Positions 61,907 through 64,000 of a stretch of DNA of 64,000 nucleotides are shown in pieces. Within the stretch, counting starts at the first letter, position 1. The number at the start of each line of letters is the position of its first letter. Location: assembly GCA_002310135.1 (NCBI GenBank), contig DBYK01000001.1, forward strand, positions 465,712-529,711, read 5' to 3'. The notes beneath the pieces were generated by a model. That model was not told the DNA's origin, did not search any database, and was given only the letters and a program-made list of their open reading frames with translations. The translations under genes were made by a program, and so were the position numbers. This DNA is from Caryophanales bacterium UBA1188. Lineage in GTDB: Bacteria; Bacillota_I; Bacilli_A; Izemoplasmatales; UBA1188.

Positions 61907-63589
61907 TTATTTTAATTTTTTTATTTTTAGTTTTTTTATTTTTTTATTTAGATTTGAAAATAGTAGAACTCCAAACACCACAAGGATTGAACCAACGCTT
62001 ATAAATTCGAACAATAATTTAATATCAATGTCACAGTCTAATAAACCAATTTTATCTTTTGGTAATATTTCATAACTATCGTATTGAACGTTGATTTGAA
62101 AACACTTTTTTATTTCTTCTCCATCTTCAGATAAGAATACTACTTCATAAATGTATTGACCAGCTTCATTTTCATGGCCCGTATATGTATCTTTTAATAC
62201 TTTGGCATTATATGATTTAGAAGATTCTAGTTCTCCACTTGCATACATTAAATCTATGAAATCAACATTTTTAAGTGCGACAGAATCAGTAACTTCTAAA
62301 ATGTAACTATTAAGTACAATAACAGGTGCGATGTTATCTTCGACTTCTATTTCTATATTAAGAGTTACTTCGTTATTACTGTTATCTATTGAATAGAGCG
62401 TAACTTGATAACTGCCCACTGTTCTTTCGTTGTTTTCATAATCGTTTTTTATTAATGAAATAGTTAAATTTGTATCCACGTTATCTGTAACAGTATATCT
62501 TTCGATGATATCTTTCTCTTCGAGTAATATTTGATAAGAAGTTTGAAGTTTAGTAGGGCCTGTGATAAGTGGTTTTGTGTTATCCACATAATTTAATTTA
62601 ACTGAAAAATATGATTTATTTCCATGTGAATCACTAGCTTCTACTTGAATCATCTCAAAGAAAACACTGCTTGGATGTGATGTATAACTACCCACAACTC
62701 TAAGTGATGATGTGACATCTCCATCATAACCATCGTTTGCGGTATAATTTCCAAGAATTAATTCATCATTAATAGTGGTGTTTACTTCAAACGATAATTC
62801 ATTTAAACCAAAAATAGATGGTGAGATCTTATCTGTTACTTCTATATAGAAATATCCATTTGTAGTGTTGTTGCTGGAATCTGTTACTTCTGCATAAATG
62901 GTGTATGTGCCTATTGTTGTGGCGTTATCCTTATAATCATCAGTGTTGAACACGAGTAAGTGTGTTATATTGCCTTGATATCCATCATATGCTTGAATTA
63001 AAGATTCTATTTCTTCATCTGTTAAAACATTTGTATATGAAGTTTCTATTGTTGGATGATTATCAATTGATACATCATAAAATCCTTGTGTTTCTCTAAA
63101 TTCATAAAAAAATTCTTTTATTTCATCACCTATAAAACACATCACAGGAAAACCATCAGTTTCAAAATCAATGCTTAAATCATTAAAGCTTCTAATCCTA
63201 AACGCAAATACTTCATCTTCAATATAAAGAGTAGTTATAGCCCATTCTATTCCATTTTGTCCTTCTACTATTTGAAAATTTGATGAATCAATTATTCCTA
63301 ACATACAAAAACTTGAATCATATGTTTCAAGAGATATGTATCCTGCGCTTATTAGATATTTACTTTCAACTTGAAAAGAAAGTGGTACTTGATTATAAGC
63401 TAAATAAGTTAATTTATTAGATGTAATTGTGAAATGGTTATCATATTCTAGTATTTCTGGGTCTAATAAATTATCAAAATTACCAGGAAATGATAAATCT
63501 TCAATTCCTTCTGCGTTAACGCTATTTGAAAATAATAAAAGCGGCAAAGTGATAGCCGCTATAAAAATTAATAAAATGTATTTTTTCAT
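61907..63589 (-). CDS. Ig/cadherin-like surface protein with C-terminal anchor
   Basis: I do not recognise its function. From MKKYILL it is 560 residues with a cleavable signal peptide ending near VNA-E. The middle (about 200-520) has tandem bacterial Ig or HYR/cadherin-like units with repeating D..P and D..NN..L boundaries. A single hydrophobic helix (SILVVFGVLLF) is followed by a lysine-rich tail KKIKKLKIKKLK, giving a C-terminal membrane anchor without an LPxTG signal. An in-frame TTG upstream at 63628 is rejected: the ATG at 63589 has SD GAGGTGAT. Probably an adhesin or cell-surface scaffold. Confidence 0.72.
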   Translation of the reverse strand: MKKYILLIFIAAITLPLLLFSNSVNAEGIEDLSFPGNFDNLLDPEILEYDNHFTITSNKLTYLAYNQVPLSFQVESKYLISAGYISLETYDSSFCMLGIIDSSNFQIVEGQNGIEWAITTLYIEDEVFAFRIRSFNDLSIDFETDGFPVMCFIGDEIKEFFYEFRETQGFYDVSIDNHPTIETSYTNVLTDEEIESLIQAYDGYQGNITHLLVFNTDDYKDNATTIGTYTIYAEVTDSSNNTTNGYFYIEVTDKISPSIFGLNELSFEVNTTINDELILGNYTANDGYDGDVTSSLRVVGSYTSHPSSVFFEMIQVEASDSHGNKSYFSVKLNYVDNTKPLITGPTKLQTSYQILLEEKDIIERYTVTDNVDTNLTISLIKNDYENNERTVGSYQVTLYSIDNSNNEVTLNIEIEVEDNIAPVIVLNSYILEVTDSVALKNVDFIDLMYASGELESSKSYNAKVLKDTYTGHENEAGQYIYEVVFLSEDGEEIKKCFQINVQYDSYEILPKDKIGLLDCDIDIKLLFEFISVGSILVVFGVLLFSNLNKKIKKLKIKKLK

Positions 63590-63647
63590 TTCTATCACCT
63601 CACAAGAATAATACTTATGAAGTAACAAAAATTTTAAATATTAAAAA

Positions 63648-64000
63648 TTATTTTTTTAAAAGTTCATCAAGTGCGTTTAATACTTCATCACATTTTTCAA
63701 ATGAGTCAACCACTATTCCAGAAGCGTTTTCGTGGCCACCACCACCGAACTTTTCACATGTTTCATTGATTTTTATTCCGTTTGATCTTATTCTACATCT
63801 GATTTCATTTTCATGAGCTTCGTTGAATAAAGCCCAAATAGGTGATTCTTTAACTCCTGATAATTCAGACACCATATTAGATGCTTCATCATATGAAACA
63901 TTATATTTATCACGCATCTCTTTAGTTATTTTAATATATAGGACACCATTTTCTGTTTCTTCAAAATTAGATAACACATACCCTTTAAATCTTAGTTCTT
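63648..64000 (-). CDS. DHH/DHHA1 phosphoesterase, NrnA-like (partial, N-terminus off the right edge)
   Basis: The frame is open to the edge through ELRFKGYVLSN, so the gene begins outside. The visible 117 residues form a DHHA1 domain with the GGGGHENASG motif near the end, typical of NrnA/pAp-phosphatase and other nanoRNases. An internal GTG at 63977 is not a start. It would degrade short RNA or pAp. Confidence 0.82.
   Translation of the reverse strand, partial: ELRFKGYVLSNFEETENGVLYIKITKEMRDKYNVSYDEASNMVSELSGVKESPIWALFNEAHENEIRCRIRSNGIKINETCEKFGGGGHENASGIVVDSFEKCDEVLNALDELLKK

Noticed and set aside
1..64000. Mycoplasma-type code with TGA as tryptophan
   Set aside because: TGA ends mnmE, the hydrolase and the SDR gene, and TGG encodes the tryptophans in conserved motifs.
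1..64000. CRISPR array, prophage or insertion sequence
   Set aside because: No regularly spaced repeat, integrase, transposase or capsid-type gene was seen on either strand.

Overview
The window is an AT-rich chromosomal segment from a low-GC Gram-positive bacterium. It encodes PolC-type DNA polymerase III, the DnaD, DnaB and DnaI primosome proteins, RqcH, a phenylalanine T-box and RNase III, a set typical of Bacillota, class Bacilli. TGG is read as tryptophan and TGA is used as a stop (for example at the end of mnmE and in the ATGA overlap at 49300), so this is not a Mycoplasma-type code. Small genes, pervasive 1-17 bp gene overlaps and lipoprotein-rich accessory genes fit an uncultured gut-type lineage near Erysipelotrichales or the Mollicutes. 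That placement is inference; nothing here names the species.

The first 43.8 kb is almost entirely housekeeping, and nearly all of it is on the minus strand. In order of transcription the blocks are: a unit led by the hypothetical membrane gene at 43163-43765 with dnaX, ybaB and recR; a small membrane protein; an orphan MalK-type ATPase with a 978-residue lipoprotein; tRNA-Leu followed at once by a SASA-esterase lipoprotein; a ten-gene unit starting with a CcpA-like regulator and running through tyrS, pepV, trmB, coaX, polA, a mutM-coaE fusion, dnaB, dnaI and thrS; gmk-rpoZ; polC plus a membrane protein; the T-box-controlled pheS-pheT-rlmN-pfkA-rsgA-rpe-htrA unit; and recG, plsX, rnc, dnaD and nth, the last cut by the left edge. 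Only rpmB and rqcH are on the plus strand in this part.

From mnmE (43832) the character changes. Plus-strand units carry an RDD membrane protein, tRNA-Ser, a hydrolase, a lipoprotein, an extended SDR and a flavodoxin/ferredoxin protein, then a phosphodiesterase of the PI-PLC type, two acetyltransferases, an ECF S-component and a YwaF-like membrane protein. After a bidirectional terminator come minus-strand lipoprotein genes, including one broken by an AT-repeat frameshift, then an mscL-copA-copZ-AEC transporter unit, a PAP2 phosphatase, an EF-G paralogue, a cadherin/Ig-like surface protein and a partial DHH phosphoesterase at the right edge.

The most notable observations are: a MutM-CoaE fusion; a strongly recurring extended -10 promoter (TGnTATAAT) with very short leaders at nine transcription units; palindromes over the promoters of the mscL-cop unit, the EF-G paralogue and the CcpA-like gene; two protein genes that begin 8 and 14 bases after tRNA 3' ends; a DnaI without its usual N-terminal zinc ligands; and the orphan ATPase/giant lipoprotein pair. 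I saw no CRISPR array, prophage, insertion sequence or obvious defence system. No stretch longer than 300 bases lacks a gene; the longest (13520-13805, 286 bases) holds the T-box leader.
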